Shown one piece after another: positions 38,601-47,243 of a stretch of 64,000 nt of DNA. Where the stretch lies: NCBI RefSeq assembly GCF_000328475.2, contig NC_026486.1:186001-250000 (forward strand), read 5' to 3'. Source of the DNA: Mycosarcoma maydis. Taxonomy: Eukaryota > Basidiomycota > Ustilaginomycetes > Ustilaginales. The first letter of the stretch is position 1. Every line of letters begins with the position of its first letter. The notes beneath the pieces are model-generated. The model did no database searches, was not told the DNA's origin, and saw nothing but the letters and a program-made list of their open reading frames with translations. Both the position numbers and the translations under genes were made by a program.

Positions 38601-39547
38601 TCAGACTCACCGGTGGCGCCCGACTCATCACACTTGACGTTGTGACCGCGGAGGAAGATACCGTCGCAGGGGACAATCTCACCAGGCTCGAGCTGGAGAA
38701 TGTCACCAACAACAACATCGTAGACCGACATGAGTGCGGGCTTTCCTTGACGCAGGACCTTGACGTCACGCTGTTCCTTTTTGGCGTTGAGCTTCTTGAA
38801 CTGGCGCTCCTTCTGGTAGTCGTTGACGGAACCGACGAGATCGACAATGATGACAGCGATAAGAATGGCGAGACCCTCGACCCAATCAATGTGAATGGAT
38901 TCGCAGAGAGTTTCGACGCCATTGACAACACAGGCGACCTCCTCGGGAGGGAGCGTGCTGGTGTAGATACCAAGAGCCAGAGAGACGACGGCGGCGGCAC
39001 AGAGCAAGATAAGGATCTTATCTTGGAGAGCAAGCCACATGAGGAGGAGGAGGCTGTTGGACTTGCGTTCGGGGAGGAGGTTTTTGCCAAAGACGCGGAC
39101 GCGGTCCTCCTCGGAAGCCTCGATAAAGTTGGGATCGCGCGTGTTGAGGGCGTGGGTGGCAGAGGGAGCGCTCTCAATGTCGTGGGTGGTGTCAGCACCA
39201 GCCTCGATGGTTTTGGTGCCGCCGAGGTCGAGACCGCGGTGCTCGTCAGTGCCAAGAGCGGCAAGGACGCCCTGGATACCGCCCATATCGCGGAGCTTGT
39301 CTACGCTCTTGGGGTCGAGCAGATCGGCGAGCTCGATGGGGCGGAAAGGGAAGGGACGAGGGTCAACGTTGCGCTGACGCTCACGCTCGGCAGCGAGCGC
39401 CTTTGCCTGTGCCTCTCGACGACCGGATTTGGTGATGCCCTTGAACGACATTTTGAGACGGCCCAGGAAGCCGGTAGGCGCGTCGTCGGCATCGGCTGCA
39501 GTAGCAGCGACGGACGACTCGAGTTGCTTTTCGATGCTAGCCGACAT
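35630..39547 (-). CDS. PMC1: PMC1-type Ca2+-transporting P-type ATPase, 1,305 aa
   Basis: This pump moves cytosolic Ca2+ into the vacuole or out of the cell. P2B-ATPase motifs are complete: the TGES actuator loop near residue 311 (SGATGESDMIRK), PEGLPLAVTLALAFA in the ion-binding helix, the phosphorylated Asp495 in VCTDKTGTLTQNEM, and the hinge TGDGTNDGPALK near 866. DLVGSVNDYQKERQFKKLN, typical of plasma-membrane/PMC1 pumps, follows the second membrane segment. The C-terminal tail (about 150 residues) carries basic and Ser-rich patches and could be regulatory; I cannot identify a calmodulin site. A low-complexity insertion lies in the nucleotide-binding domain after the phosphorylation site. 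The first ATG is at 39547 (MSASIEKQLESS); three codons further upstream the frame begins only at a TTG. Yeast Pmc1 is 1,173 aa. An (AG)11 tract lies in the leader. Confidence 0.94.
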   Translation of the reverse strand: MSASIEKQLESSVAATAADADDAPTGFLGRLKMSFKGITKSGRREAQAKALAAERERQRNVDPRPFPFRPIELADLLDPKSVDKLRDMGGIQGVLAALGTDEHRGLDLGGTKTIEAGADTTHDIESAPSATHALNTRDPNFIEASEEDRVRVFGKNLLPERKSNSLLLLMWLALQDKILILLCAAAVVSLALGIYTSTLPPEEVACVVNGVETLCESIHIDWVEGLAILIAVIIVDLVGSVNDYQKERQFKKLNAKKEQRDVKVLRQGKPALMSVYDVVVGDILQLEPGEIVPCDGIFLRGHNVKCDESGATGESDMIRKVTYDECIADFEEARRNNEKPKNRDCFLISGSKVLEGVGEYVVIAVGPTSFNGKLMLSLRSDAEDTPLQSKLNRLADLIAWLGTTAGIVLFTALMIRFFVHLARTPGRSSNEWGQDFIDILIIAVTVVVVAVPEGLPLAVTLALAFATKRMTNMNLLVRLLGACETMANASVVCTDKTGTLTQNEMSVVAGSIGVNFKFADRLEANRKRVETEHDAGSTSQTRIVEQGELNQSISIPLQRLLNDSIAINSTAFEEAEADGAANEEVTNPVVAVKKHGLSSLFKWTASNKSATDDKKKENGFVGSKTETALLKMAKELNWEDYRASRERAEVVQMIPFSSERKAMGVVVKRPEGGFRIYLKGASEVLTRLCTRHVEVTAADTDQIEIEQLDAAKLDKVNSTITGFANQTLRTLALVYRDLESFPPKDADFDEAGDVEYASLAQDLTLVAIAAIEDPLRPGVTDAVEACRRAGVQVKMCTGDNVLTAKSIATQCGIYTPGGIVMEGPVFRKLSRADMLEVVPKLQVLARSSPEDKKILVESLKSLGEVVGVTGDGTNDGPALKTANVGFSMGIAGTEVAKEASDIILMDDNFASIVSAIMWGRCVNDAVRKFLQFQLSVNISAVIVTFVTAVASEEGTSALKAVQLLWINLIMDTLAALALATDPATPDLLDRKPDRRTAPLISTDMWKMIVGQSIYQFAVILVLNFAGKSILNMDMSTPYKQQRSDTELSAIVFNTFVWCQLFNQVNSRSLTRKLNIFSNLHKNPWFLGILAIEIGFQVLIMFIGGAAFSVIRLTGRDWAVSIVVGAVSWPLAVLIRLIPTQPIEDFLIRHKIMSDPNALPAPVSETGSEDGKAARARTFSEWLPAIGQVGEQLNSFRSIRGGRIRATPRIYESRERQLQTANFRHQSVLAMVPGFVVASIGGNWRSSPSDSTGEAKKSTKLQQQPQSNESPVDTVTLFKDGKITFHPDTSADDDLLRRLKSSASSK

Positions 39548-39602
39548 AATGGGCAAGCAGTCGCGGATGCGGCGGAGCTAAAGACGAGTTCAAGCTTGAA
39601 CA

Positions 39603-39624
39603 AGAGAGAGAGAGAGAGAGAGAG
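39603..39624. repeat. (AG)11 dinucleotide tract in PMC1 leader
   Basis: Eleven AG units (CT on the coding strand) lie about 55-77 bases upstream of the PMC1 start codon, probably within its 5' untranslated region. Confidence 0.85.
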
Positions 39625-40366
39625 GAGGGGAAACCTTTTCTTTTGCGGGATCAGGCCCTGGCCGATTCGGTCGGTCGGGAGTTGGCTCTGACGAGCGTGA
39701 GGATGATCGCGAAGAGCTAGAGGTTCACGCTTGCATGTTCCGAGGGTGGTGGTCAAGGTAGAGGTGGGGAGGGAAACGCAGTTATAGGATAGCCAAGGGG
39801 GAAAGAAGAATCAATGGTGACGATGGATGTCGGTGTCAACTATATACGCTACGGAGATTGAAAGGAACAAGAGCGAGGGGAATCCAACGCTGAGGGCTTG
39901 AGTCTTGATGGTTGGTTCAAAGCAAGGAAGAACGTGAACGTGCAAAGACACGTTGGTTGGTAGGCTTAGGTGAGACAGAGATGGAGATGGAAACGGAGAC
40001 GGAGACGGAGACGTGAGCTGAATCGTGAATCTGTGAGTACAGAGTGCAGAGCAGTGAATGCAATCATGAGTTGCGATTTGGCCTGAGTCCAAACGATGCC
40101 AAGCCGTCAAAAAGGGCCGAGGATGCATTTGGCCAACACGTTGAGATGCAGAGACAGCGGCCTAAGAAAGGCAAGCGGTGAGCGAGCAAGGGGCTGTGTA
40201 CAAAAATCAACGATGCTCTCCTGTCCTGTAAAACGCTTGTAAATACCTCCAAAATGATTTTGAATTTTTTTTATTCACGATTCACGATGGGTTACCGCTT
40301 CGCCGAGCGAGCAATTGCGAGTGGCAGCAGACAGTGTAATCGTGAATTGCAAATCGACGATGTATA

Positions 40367-40390
40367 AAATAAATAAATAAATAAATAAAT
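40367..40390. repeat. (AAAT)6 microsatellite
   Basis: Six uninterrupted AAAT units in gene-free DNA, preceded by a gtaatcgtgaatt word. Confidence 0.85.
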
Positions 40391-41770
40391 ATGACGATTT
40401 TGGATTCTTTTTCGGTGTTGTCTTTCTATTAAGTTCCTTGCTTTGGTTTTGTAGCCACTAAGTTACAATTTCGGTGGCGAGATGGCGATTCACGATTAGA
40501 TTCTCAGTGCATAGGCATAAAGAAATGCCTTGCCCAAGTCTATGCATGCCAAGACCGTCCCCCAGCTTGTCTCACAGTGCAGCCATCGCCCCCTCCATCT
40601 TTGGTCGGTCAAGCTGCACAGTCTCTCTGGCTATTTATGGCGCACAGAGCGTCAAAGCTGATCTAGACGTATAGGCACTCGGGTGGGTCTCCTGCTCCCC
40701 GTCCACGTGCGCTGTTGAGTTTGTAAAAACAACTGGCGCAATACCCTCGAGATAGGGCGCGAATTCCTCTTGCTCTTGCTCTGGCTGCTGGATATGGATA
40801 ATGTTTCGAAATGACTGACCACGTAACTACTCTACTCGAAGCATGACTTTGGGTTAGGGTTGCACAGCCAGGCTGCAGAGGATGTGGTCGCACTGAAATG
40901 GCTCGAGGGGGCCGTAAGTGGCAGGGAATATCAAATTCCAACTCTCTGGTCGTGGATGACATTTGCGATTTGCGGCCATGTGCGGCAAAGACCGAACGGG
41001 TTCGCGCAAGTGTTGGCTGAATGCGCTGTCTGAGCGGGTTGAAGGTTGGACGAGAAAAGTCACAGGGTCTGAGAGTGTTCGTAAGAAAGCTTCTTTTGAA
41101 TCGAGGCTGTGCACGATCGTGAATCGGCTTGCGGTGTGTGTGTCATTTCCAATACCACCGCGCCTGACACGAAAAAATAAATAGAAAAAAGGAAATTATA
41201 GAAAAGAAAAGAAAGTCTTGGCAGAAAGTCTTGGCTTTCAACATGATCGATTCATGATTTGGTCCTCTGCCTGCTCACGCGATATCGCTCTTGACAAGCA
41301 CACTCGTGACTTACTTGATCGTAGCCACGACCAGACCCAATCATCATCGCGAACCCACAACACGTGCGGTGTTATTGGATTTCCTCCAAAGTCTTGGCTT
41401 CCCCGCACCGCAACTTCACTCGCCACTTGACACTCGATCGCCGATCCTTCATAAGTCAAGTCTCTCCACCACGCATTATAGCATCGACATTCGCGATTCA
41501 CGTTCGTGATTCATGTTTCCGTGGTGCATTCACATTCCAGTCGGGAATCACAATTGTGAATGTGAGAGAATGCATTCGTAGTTGTGAACAAAGCTAATTA
41601 CGCAGCATCTGCGCTGTGGTCCTTCGGCTCGCCAATCGCCAATCATGAATCTACCTTGACTCTTGGCTTGATCCCGCTGTTCTCGGTGTTGCTGTTACAG
41701 ATTCATGATTGGTGCCACTGAATCGAAACCAGCAACCACAAATCACGAATCAAGAATCATGAATTAGGAA

Positions 41771-44700
41771 TCAGATCTCGAGACGCTCAAAGCTGTACGC
41801 ACCCACGAGCATGCTCTGTTCGAGCAAGTGCACACGACGTGTCTTGGCTTCACCCTGCGTGCCAAGCTTGATGCCCAGTCCACCGCCCATCTCTGCACGC
41901 GCCGCAGCGTCTGCTTTGCTGCTCGGCTGCACCTTGGCATTACCCGCCGACGCGACAGCACCGCTGGCCGACAATGTGGTGCCGCCGGCTTTGTGGCTCT
42001 TGTCAGCCGCTTCGGTACGAGCGACCAGCTCGCACTCCTGCTGTAACTTGGCAAATGCCGAGAGCGGCGCGTTGAGCAGGCGCAGCGTCGACATGAGTTG
42101 CAGGTAGCGAGAAATCGTCCGCGATAATGACTGGACTGTTGCGTGCGAGCGCGGCGTAACAAGCAACAGCGGGAAAAACGTATCGAGCACATCGTTGGCC
42201 AACGCCATCACAGCGTCCGCATCGGGCACTCTGGCTTGCCCCGCCACCGTGGCATGCGATTTAGCTTCAACCTCGGACAAAGGAAGCTGGATGATTTGGC
42301 TCAGCCATGCATTGCAAAGCTGCAAGAGCGCCATGACCGGATTCACATCGTCGCGCAGCTGAGCTTTCAGAGCGCTTCGCAGTGTCGGCCTGGAAACGCG
42401 TAGCTGCACCACGTGCGCCAACAAGGCCATGTACGGTCGAGTCGTTTTGGCACTCACGGCGTCGCCGCGCCTCTTTATCTGAAGCAAGCCGCGAAGTGCA
42501 GAGAGCAACACCGAGACAAACGTGTCTTCGCCAATGTCGGGCATGCGCTTCAAGGCGGCACGCGTCAGCTGTGCATCGTTCCACGCTGCCAGTCTTGACC
42601 AGAATTCGGCGAGTCCAGCTCCGTTGGCCTGCACCGAGACGTTGGCTGTCGGCGCTTCTGTAGCACGGCAAGGCCTGAGTGTAGCAAAGATGGAAGGATG
42701 AGCTCGAGGGTGCTTCAGCAGAGCGAGCAAAGCCGCTCGTGCCAGCAAAGGAGCGCTGCCGACACCATTGCCCTTGCTGCTGCGTTGGGGTGGGGCGGGC
42801 AGAAGAAGTTGAAGCAGCTCGCCAAAGAAGACGCTGTCGGCTTCGTGTGCGCTGAGCGTCTCGAGCATGCGTCCGTCTTGCGTTGCGACGTCGAGCCAGC
42901 TGGAGACGGCCGAATGAAGCTCGGCTCCTTTGCTGGCTGGTTTGTTACTACCTTGCGAGATGGTCTGGATCTGTTCGAGCAAAGCGGTTCTGCTTGCGTC
43001 CAGTTGTACACCAGAACGCGTTAGGATGGCTTGATCAGAGGTTTGCATCCACCTCGCTGTGAGCTGACCTTTGCCTAGAGCGTCGCGCAGCACGCTCATT
43101 TCAGGAACCACAAAGGGAAGGGAGAGCAGACAAACGCGGCGCTGATGAAGCTGAGCCAGAGCCTCGGCTTTGTCGGATGAGCTCGAGGTGCGAGAGGAAA
43201 GGGTGGGAGGACCGATGGTAATGATGCTTGTCGAGCCAGCGATACGCGATGCCGAGATACTAGACATGCGCTGAAGCAAGCCAGAGGAGGAAGCGGCGGT
43301 GCTGGAAACTGGAACCATGGGAAGCGCCCAGTCAATCTGTTTGAGCACGGCGTTGAGTTCGAGGTCGACGATGAGTGCCACGACACGTTCCTTATCGGCA
43401 GTGGCTGGCGTTGGTCGAGTGACGCCCACGATGAGTGCATGATCGCGACTGAGAAGCAGGCAGCACGAGGGTGAGGCGGTGGAAGAAGAGGAAGCGCGCG
43501 AGCTGCTCGCATGCGCCAATGCGTCAAGCCTGTTGATGTTGAGGTTGCTCAGTAGCGGCTCGCTGCTGGCCGAGGTGGCGAGGCTCATCGAGGTGAGCTG
43601 GCCATCAAAGCCCAAGACGGCAAGGCGGCCATGAGGATGCATTTGTACGTCGACAACGTGTCTTGCGTTGGAAATGCTGGGCACTTGGACCTGGCCGAGC
43701 TTGATGGTGGCGATCGACGACTCGGCCCCGTCAAAGCTCTTGACAAACGCAGTGAGCTCTAGGATGAGCGGGCCGGTCGGAGCGTGTGCTAGTGGCAGCA
43801 GGTTATCGGTGTCTTGCAATTGGTCGTCATCGGCTTGGCTGAGGCCGTGCTTGGAACGCTTGGAACGCTTCTTCTTCTTGGCTGCGTCGTCTTGGATGTT
43901 GCTGGTGGTGGTGGAGGTGGAGGAGGAGGAGGAGGACGACGACGATTTGACATCCGAAGTGATGGCGACGCGCAAGCCGACCACAGCAGCGTCCTCGATC
44001 TTGGAGCTAGCAGCGATGAGACCCTTTGCCGAAGCAGCGTCGAGCAAGTTGACGTAGAAATGACATCGGTCAGCACTGCGGTGTTGAGAGGCGTGTATGG
44101 TGTCGATGACTTGAAACGAGCTGGCGAGTGCTTGGTTAGAGACGACTTGGTCATCGTCATCGACGTTGTTGCTGTCGTTGTGGTTGTCGTAGGTGAAGGA
44201 CAGGGCAGAGACGATGGTGAGGCTGTCATCTGAATGGGTGAGAACGAGGCGACCATCGCCAAGGGCGTGGATGAGACGGATGGGCTTGTTGACGGAAAGC
44301 AATACCTTGTTGACGTCCACTTTGGCACTCTCTTTGCCCTTTGCGGAGAGCTGCTCGATGTAAGCGCAAAGATGATGCGTAGCGGTAAGAGCAGCATCAC
44401 CGGACTTGGCTCGAGAGTAGGACTGGATGCCGATGTAGGTGGTGCGGAGCGAGCGTCGTGCGCTGAGCGCGCGGAGAAGGGTGAGAGGCGGCGAAGAGGC
44501 GATCTCTGCAGAGGAAAGCGTGAAGCTTTGGATGGGCGTTTGCGTCTGCGGATTGACGAGGTTGAGCGCATGACCGGCGATGAGGATGGGCAGCGTTGCC
44601 TTCAAACGGCGCAGCGACCTTGCATCCGAGGAGAGTTTGTAGGCGGAACCGACCGAGATGGTCGAGGTTTTTGCCGTGGCAAAAGGTGTAGCTGGTAGCG

Positions 44701-44794
44701 TGACATATCGAGCCAGGTCGGCAGCAGCTGGCGTGGGATGCGTGAGCAGCGTCGAGGGCTGCGAGAGTTCAGGAGGGGCCGAGGCAGATGCCAT
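41771..44794 (-). CDS. NOL11/Utp8-like nucleolar protein (t-UTP), 1,007 aa
   Basis: The ATG at 44792-44794 (MASASAPPELSQPS) follows a leader whose frame is open to 45121 without ATG. The N-terminal 500 residues alternate short beta-like segments and Ser-rich loops, as in a degenerate beta-propeller; a run of Ser/Thr residues and a lysine cluster (KKKKRSKRSKHG) lies near residue 300. The C-terminal half is helical. It includes MPDIGEDTFVSVLLSAL, comparable to the FPDIPES segment of NOL11, and the protein ends in VGAYSFERLEI, which strongly resembles the GLYSIEVLELF terminus of animal NOL11. Members of this group act in the UTP-A/t-UTP complex that links rDNA transcription with early pre-rRNA processing. 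The assignment rests on C-terminal motifs and overall architecture, without an alignment. Confidence 0.6.
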   Translation of the reverse strand: MASASAPPELSQPSTLLTHPTPAAADLARYVTLPATPFATAKTSTISVGSAYKLSSDARSLRRLKATLPILIAGHALNLVNPQTQTPIQSFTLSSAEIASSPPLTLLRALSARRSLRTTYIGIQSYSRAKSGDAALTATHHLCAYIEQLSAKGKESAKVDVNKVLLSVNKPIRLIHALGDGRLVLTHSDDSLTIVSALSFTYDNHNDSNNVDDDDQVVSNQALASSFQVIDTIHASQHRSADRCHFYVNLLDAASAKGLIAASSKIEDAAVVGLRVAITSDVKSSSSSSSSSTSTTTSNIQDDAAKKKKRSKRSKHGLSQADDDQLQDTDNLLPLAHAPTGPLILELTAFVKSFDGAESSIATIKLGQVQVPSISNARHVVDVQMHPHGRLAVLGFDGQLTSMSLATSASSEPLLSNLNINRLDALAHASSSRASSSSTASPSCCLLLSRDHALIVGVTRPTPATADKERVVALIVDLELNAVLKQIDWALPMVPVSSTAASSSGLLQRMSSISASRIAGSTSIITIGPPTLSSRTSSSSDKAEALAQLHQRRVCLLSLPFVVPEMSVLRDALGKGQLTARWMQTSDQAILTRSGVQLDASRTALLEQIQTISQGSNKPASKGAELHSAVSSWLDVATQDGRMLETLSAHEADSVFFGELLQLLLPAPPQRSSKGNGVGSAPLLARAALLALLKHPRAHPSIFATLRPCRATEAPTANVSVQANGAGLAEFWSRLAAWNDAQLTRAALKRMPDIGEDTFVSVLLSALRGLLQIKRRGDAVSAKTTRPYMALLAHVVQLRVSRPTLRSALKAQLRDDVNPVMALLQLCNAWLSQIIQLPLSEVEAKSHATVAGQARVPDADAVMALANDVLDTFFPLLLVTPRSHATVQSLSRTISRYLQLMSTLRLLNAPLSAFAKLQQECELVARTEAADKSHKAGGTTLSASGAVASAGNAKVQPSSKADAAARAEMGGGLGIKLGTQGEAKTRRVHLLEQSMLVGAYSFERLEI

Positions 44795-45224
44795 TTTGGC
44801 GTTGTCGATCCGAGTCGGCGTGCGTTGAGACGAGCGAGAATGCAAACAGCGCGCTGACTGCGTGTGCGTGAAATGCGGGTTTTGCACTTTTGCTCGTCGT
44901 CGCCGCCAATGATGGTGGGATGCTGGGATAGCGATCGGTATGGCTGCTAGCAAAGGAGGATCGTAGCGGTGCAACGTCTTTCGAAGCCGAGAAAGTTTCG
45001 CCAACGCTGTAACGAGGTAAGCCAGTTTTTCCAATTCATTTTTTTTTCGCCTTCCAGTTGCACCCTGCACAACTTGACAAAAAAGACCAAAGCAAATAAA
45101 ACAAAAACAAAAAAAAATCATTTACGAATTTGTCAGCGTGACTGTGCCTAGTCACGAGTGAGTCGTGAGTTGGTGGTGCTTTAGCGCTGAGTCGTGGAAA
45201 CGGAGGTCTAACATGGGCATACCA

Positions 45225-45258
45225 AAATCACGAATCACGAACCGTGAACCGTGAATCG
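45225..45258. repeat. Cluster of TCACG/CGTGA words
   Basis: The run is aaatcacgaatcacgaac followed by cgtgaaccgtgaatcg. Two CACGAA(T/C) units are followed by two inverted CGTGAA(C/T) units, an imperfect inverted repeat. Confidence 0.65.
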
Positions 45259-45664
45259 AAATAACTTACTCACGTCTAGGTGCTGAATTGCGTGAATGCG
45301 TGATTCACATGCTGACTCGATCGCCTCTGCACACGCCTGTCGCGGTAGAGTCAGAGCTGACAGCACCGTTGAGTCGGAGTGGCACCGAATCAAATGAGCA
45401 AGGCACGAGGGCGTCGAGGCGAGTGTGACAAGGGTCAACTATCTCGCTGCTTTTGCGTGAAATTGGCCTTGATTAAGCTTTAGCCTTAACTTAACTTAGA
45501 TGGATCGACACGTCACGGAGCGTTCCGAGCCTATAATCACGAATTCTAACTTAACTTGGTATTTGTCGTCTGTACTTTGACTCTATTCCAGTAGTATTCG
45601 TCGCATGTATAGTTAATCACGAGTAAGTCAGTTGATAAGTTACAGTAGTGATTCACAGAAGGTG

Positions 45665-45692
45665 TTCTGCATTCTGCATTCTGCGTTCTGCA
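45665..45692. repeat. Four tandem TTCTGCA-type 7-mers
   Basis: ttctgca, ttctgca, ttctgcg, ttctgca run head to tail. The 7-base period matches the period of the TCACG word family, though the sequence differs. Confidence 0.75.
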
Positions 45693-45754
45693 ATCGTGAT
45701 TGTCCACGCACTCGTGACGGCGGTTGGGCGGTTTGGCTGTTTTTGTGCGTGGTC

Positions 45755-45786
45755 ATTCACGATTCACGATTCACGATTAACGATTC
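45755..45786. repeat. Tandem ATTCACG 7-mers
   Basis: Three perfect ATTCACG units are followed by attaacg and attc, a head-to-tail array in the opposite orientation to that at 25203. Confidence 0.8.
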
Positions 45787-46112
45787 AAATTTAATTAATT
45801 CGTACCTGTTTGATTTGAAAATGTGGATCCACGATTTGGTTCTAGTCTCCTTACTCAAGACTGGTAGCGAGTTTGGTTATTCAGACGGCGAATCGTGCAG
45901 TGAATCACGAATCTGTGCGCATTCACGGACAACGGCGTGCAGTCACAGGTGATTTGTTTGGTTGTTACTTTGATTACACCGGTTTGGCTGGCTGTCAAAC
46001 GAGCCTGCGAGCTGACTCGTGACTGATGACTGGTTGACTGGGCTGGTGCTTGCATGGACAACGTCGTCGTCTCATCAAGCGCCGGTAGCGCCGCTCCGAC
46101 CACACCGAATGC

Positions 46113-46131
46113 GAATCGTGAATCACGAATC
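46113..46131. repeat. Odd-length palindrome gaatcgtgaatcacgaatc
   Basis: The nested core attcgtgattcacgaat-type palindrome is present on the complementary reading. It is one of several places where the 7-mer occurs as an inverted pair. Confidence 0.6.
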
Positions 46132-46488
46132 TGTTCTCGGTCCTTCCGCTCGTTGCTAGGCTAGTCCGACACGCTTTGTTTATGCGCCCACTTCCAACCG
46201 CCCGAACTGAGTCAGTCGCCCTGCACAAGCACCAACGGCGGCTCAGACAACGCAGTGTGTTTGTGCGTGTGGAAAAAGTGCATGCGTGTGCAAGCGTAGA
46301 AGCTGTCATGGCTGGCGTTGGCGTGGTTGAACCCTGGCATGGACTTGGTCGAATCGTGAATCGTGAATCTGCCAATTTCGGTTGGTCTCCCTCACGCCTG
46401 CTTCTCGTCCCTCTCCTAACCGTCCATCCATCCATCGCTCCATCCTCGGATCCTTCCCCGCCACGGCTCTGGTCACGATCACGGTTAC

Positions 46489-46512
46489 GATCTCGATCTC
46501 GATCTCGATCTT
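46489..46512. repeat. GATCTC hexamer repeat
   Basis: Three GATCTC units and a fourth variant (gatctt) run in tandem upstream of the 1,214-aa gene. Confidence 0.75.
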
Positions 46513-47243
46513 GATTTCAATTTCAGCTTCAATACCGTCACCGTTCTATCCAGAACAGCCACAGTCACAGTTCCGACTCACGTCGGTCCACTGACTAGGC
46601 TCACTATAGCACCACCCTTGTGCAAGCATCGAGCACGTTTCTAGTAGCACCAGCCCACCGCCGGGTCTCTGTTGATCACCCATCCGATCAGCATCGCTAG
46701 GCTACGCTCGCTTCGGTGACCGTCCGTGTAGCCTCGAACGCGATCCTTTCGATTCAGCCTCTCAGTCTGTCTACCTCCCACACCGCGTTGACGTTGGTCT
46801 CGCTTCCAATACCCACCCTAACGTCGAGCTTACATACGCTGATCTGCGGTCCGCAATCCCCGCGCCCATCCAGCTTCATCTGCCTCATCATTACTTCATC
46901 TTTATCTACATTTACAGACCACTGTTGCATTCCACCACACCGCACCCCTGACGCTGCTTGCATGGTTGTACATCGATTGCAGCCCTGATTCGCTCCACTC
47001 TTTCGCACCTCATATCGTCCCTACACTGCGCCACAATGCTGCGTGCTTGCGTTTGATTTGCCGCATTCGTCTCTCTTCCGCCTGCGTCGTCATCCCAAAC
47101 ATATTGACATCCCAAACATCTTGACCGCCAGCTCACCGATTTCGATCTTGTCACTCGTCCCCTACCCAGTGTCGCTCTTGGTCGCCGCACCCGTTGCACC
47201 CCTCTCGATCTTCACCCACACCGCAGTTTTCAACCATCCAACC

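Larger units (their letters stand above)
39548..41770. other. 2.2-kb intergenic region upstream of PMC1
   Basis: No gene is supported. Contents include an (AG)11 run (39603-39624), a TATA-like stretch about 290 bases upstream of the PMC1 ATG (actatatacg, near 39839-39848), a GGAGAC hexamer run at about 39995-40012, six AAAT units (40367-40390), an A-rich tract (about 41173-41216) and scattered TCACG words, including attcacgattcacg near 40273-40287 and attcgcgattcacgttcg near 41490-41508. Confidence 0.5.
44795..47243. promoter_or_regulatory. 2.4-kb divergent intergenic region, repeat-rich
   Basis: No gene is supported on either strand. The region holds clusters of TCACG words (45225-45258, 45755-45786, 46113-46131, about 46350-46372), TTAACTTA words near 45484-45500 and 45547-45560, four TTCTGCA-type units (45665-45692) and GATCTC hexamers (46489-46512). 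The last 200 bases are C/T-rich, in keeping with a leader. An in-phase frame before 47244 is open from 47043 but has no ATG. Confidence 0.5.

Noticed and set aside
38642..39691. 349-codon open frame antisense to PMC1
   Set aside because: It mirrors the codon bias of the real gene on the minus strand; the minus-strand product has full P-type ATPase motifs.
43789..44571. 260-codon minus-strand frame inside the NOL11-like gene
   Set aside because: It is a +1/+2 shadow of the Ser-rich N-terminal half of the larger gene, giving Ser/Pro/Arg repeats only.
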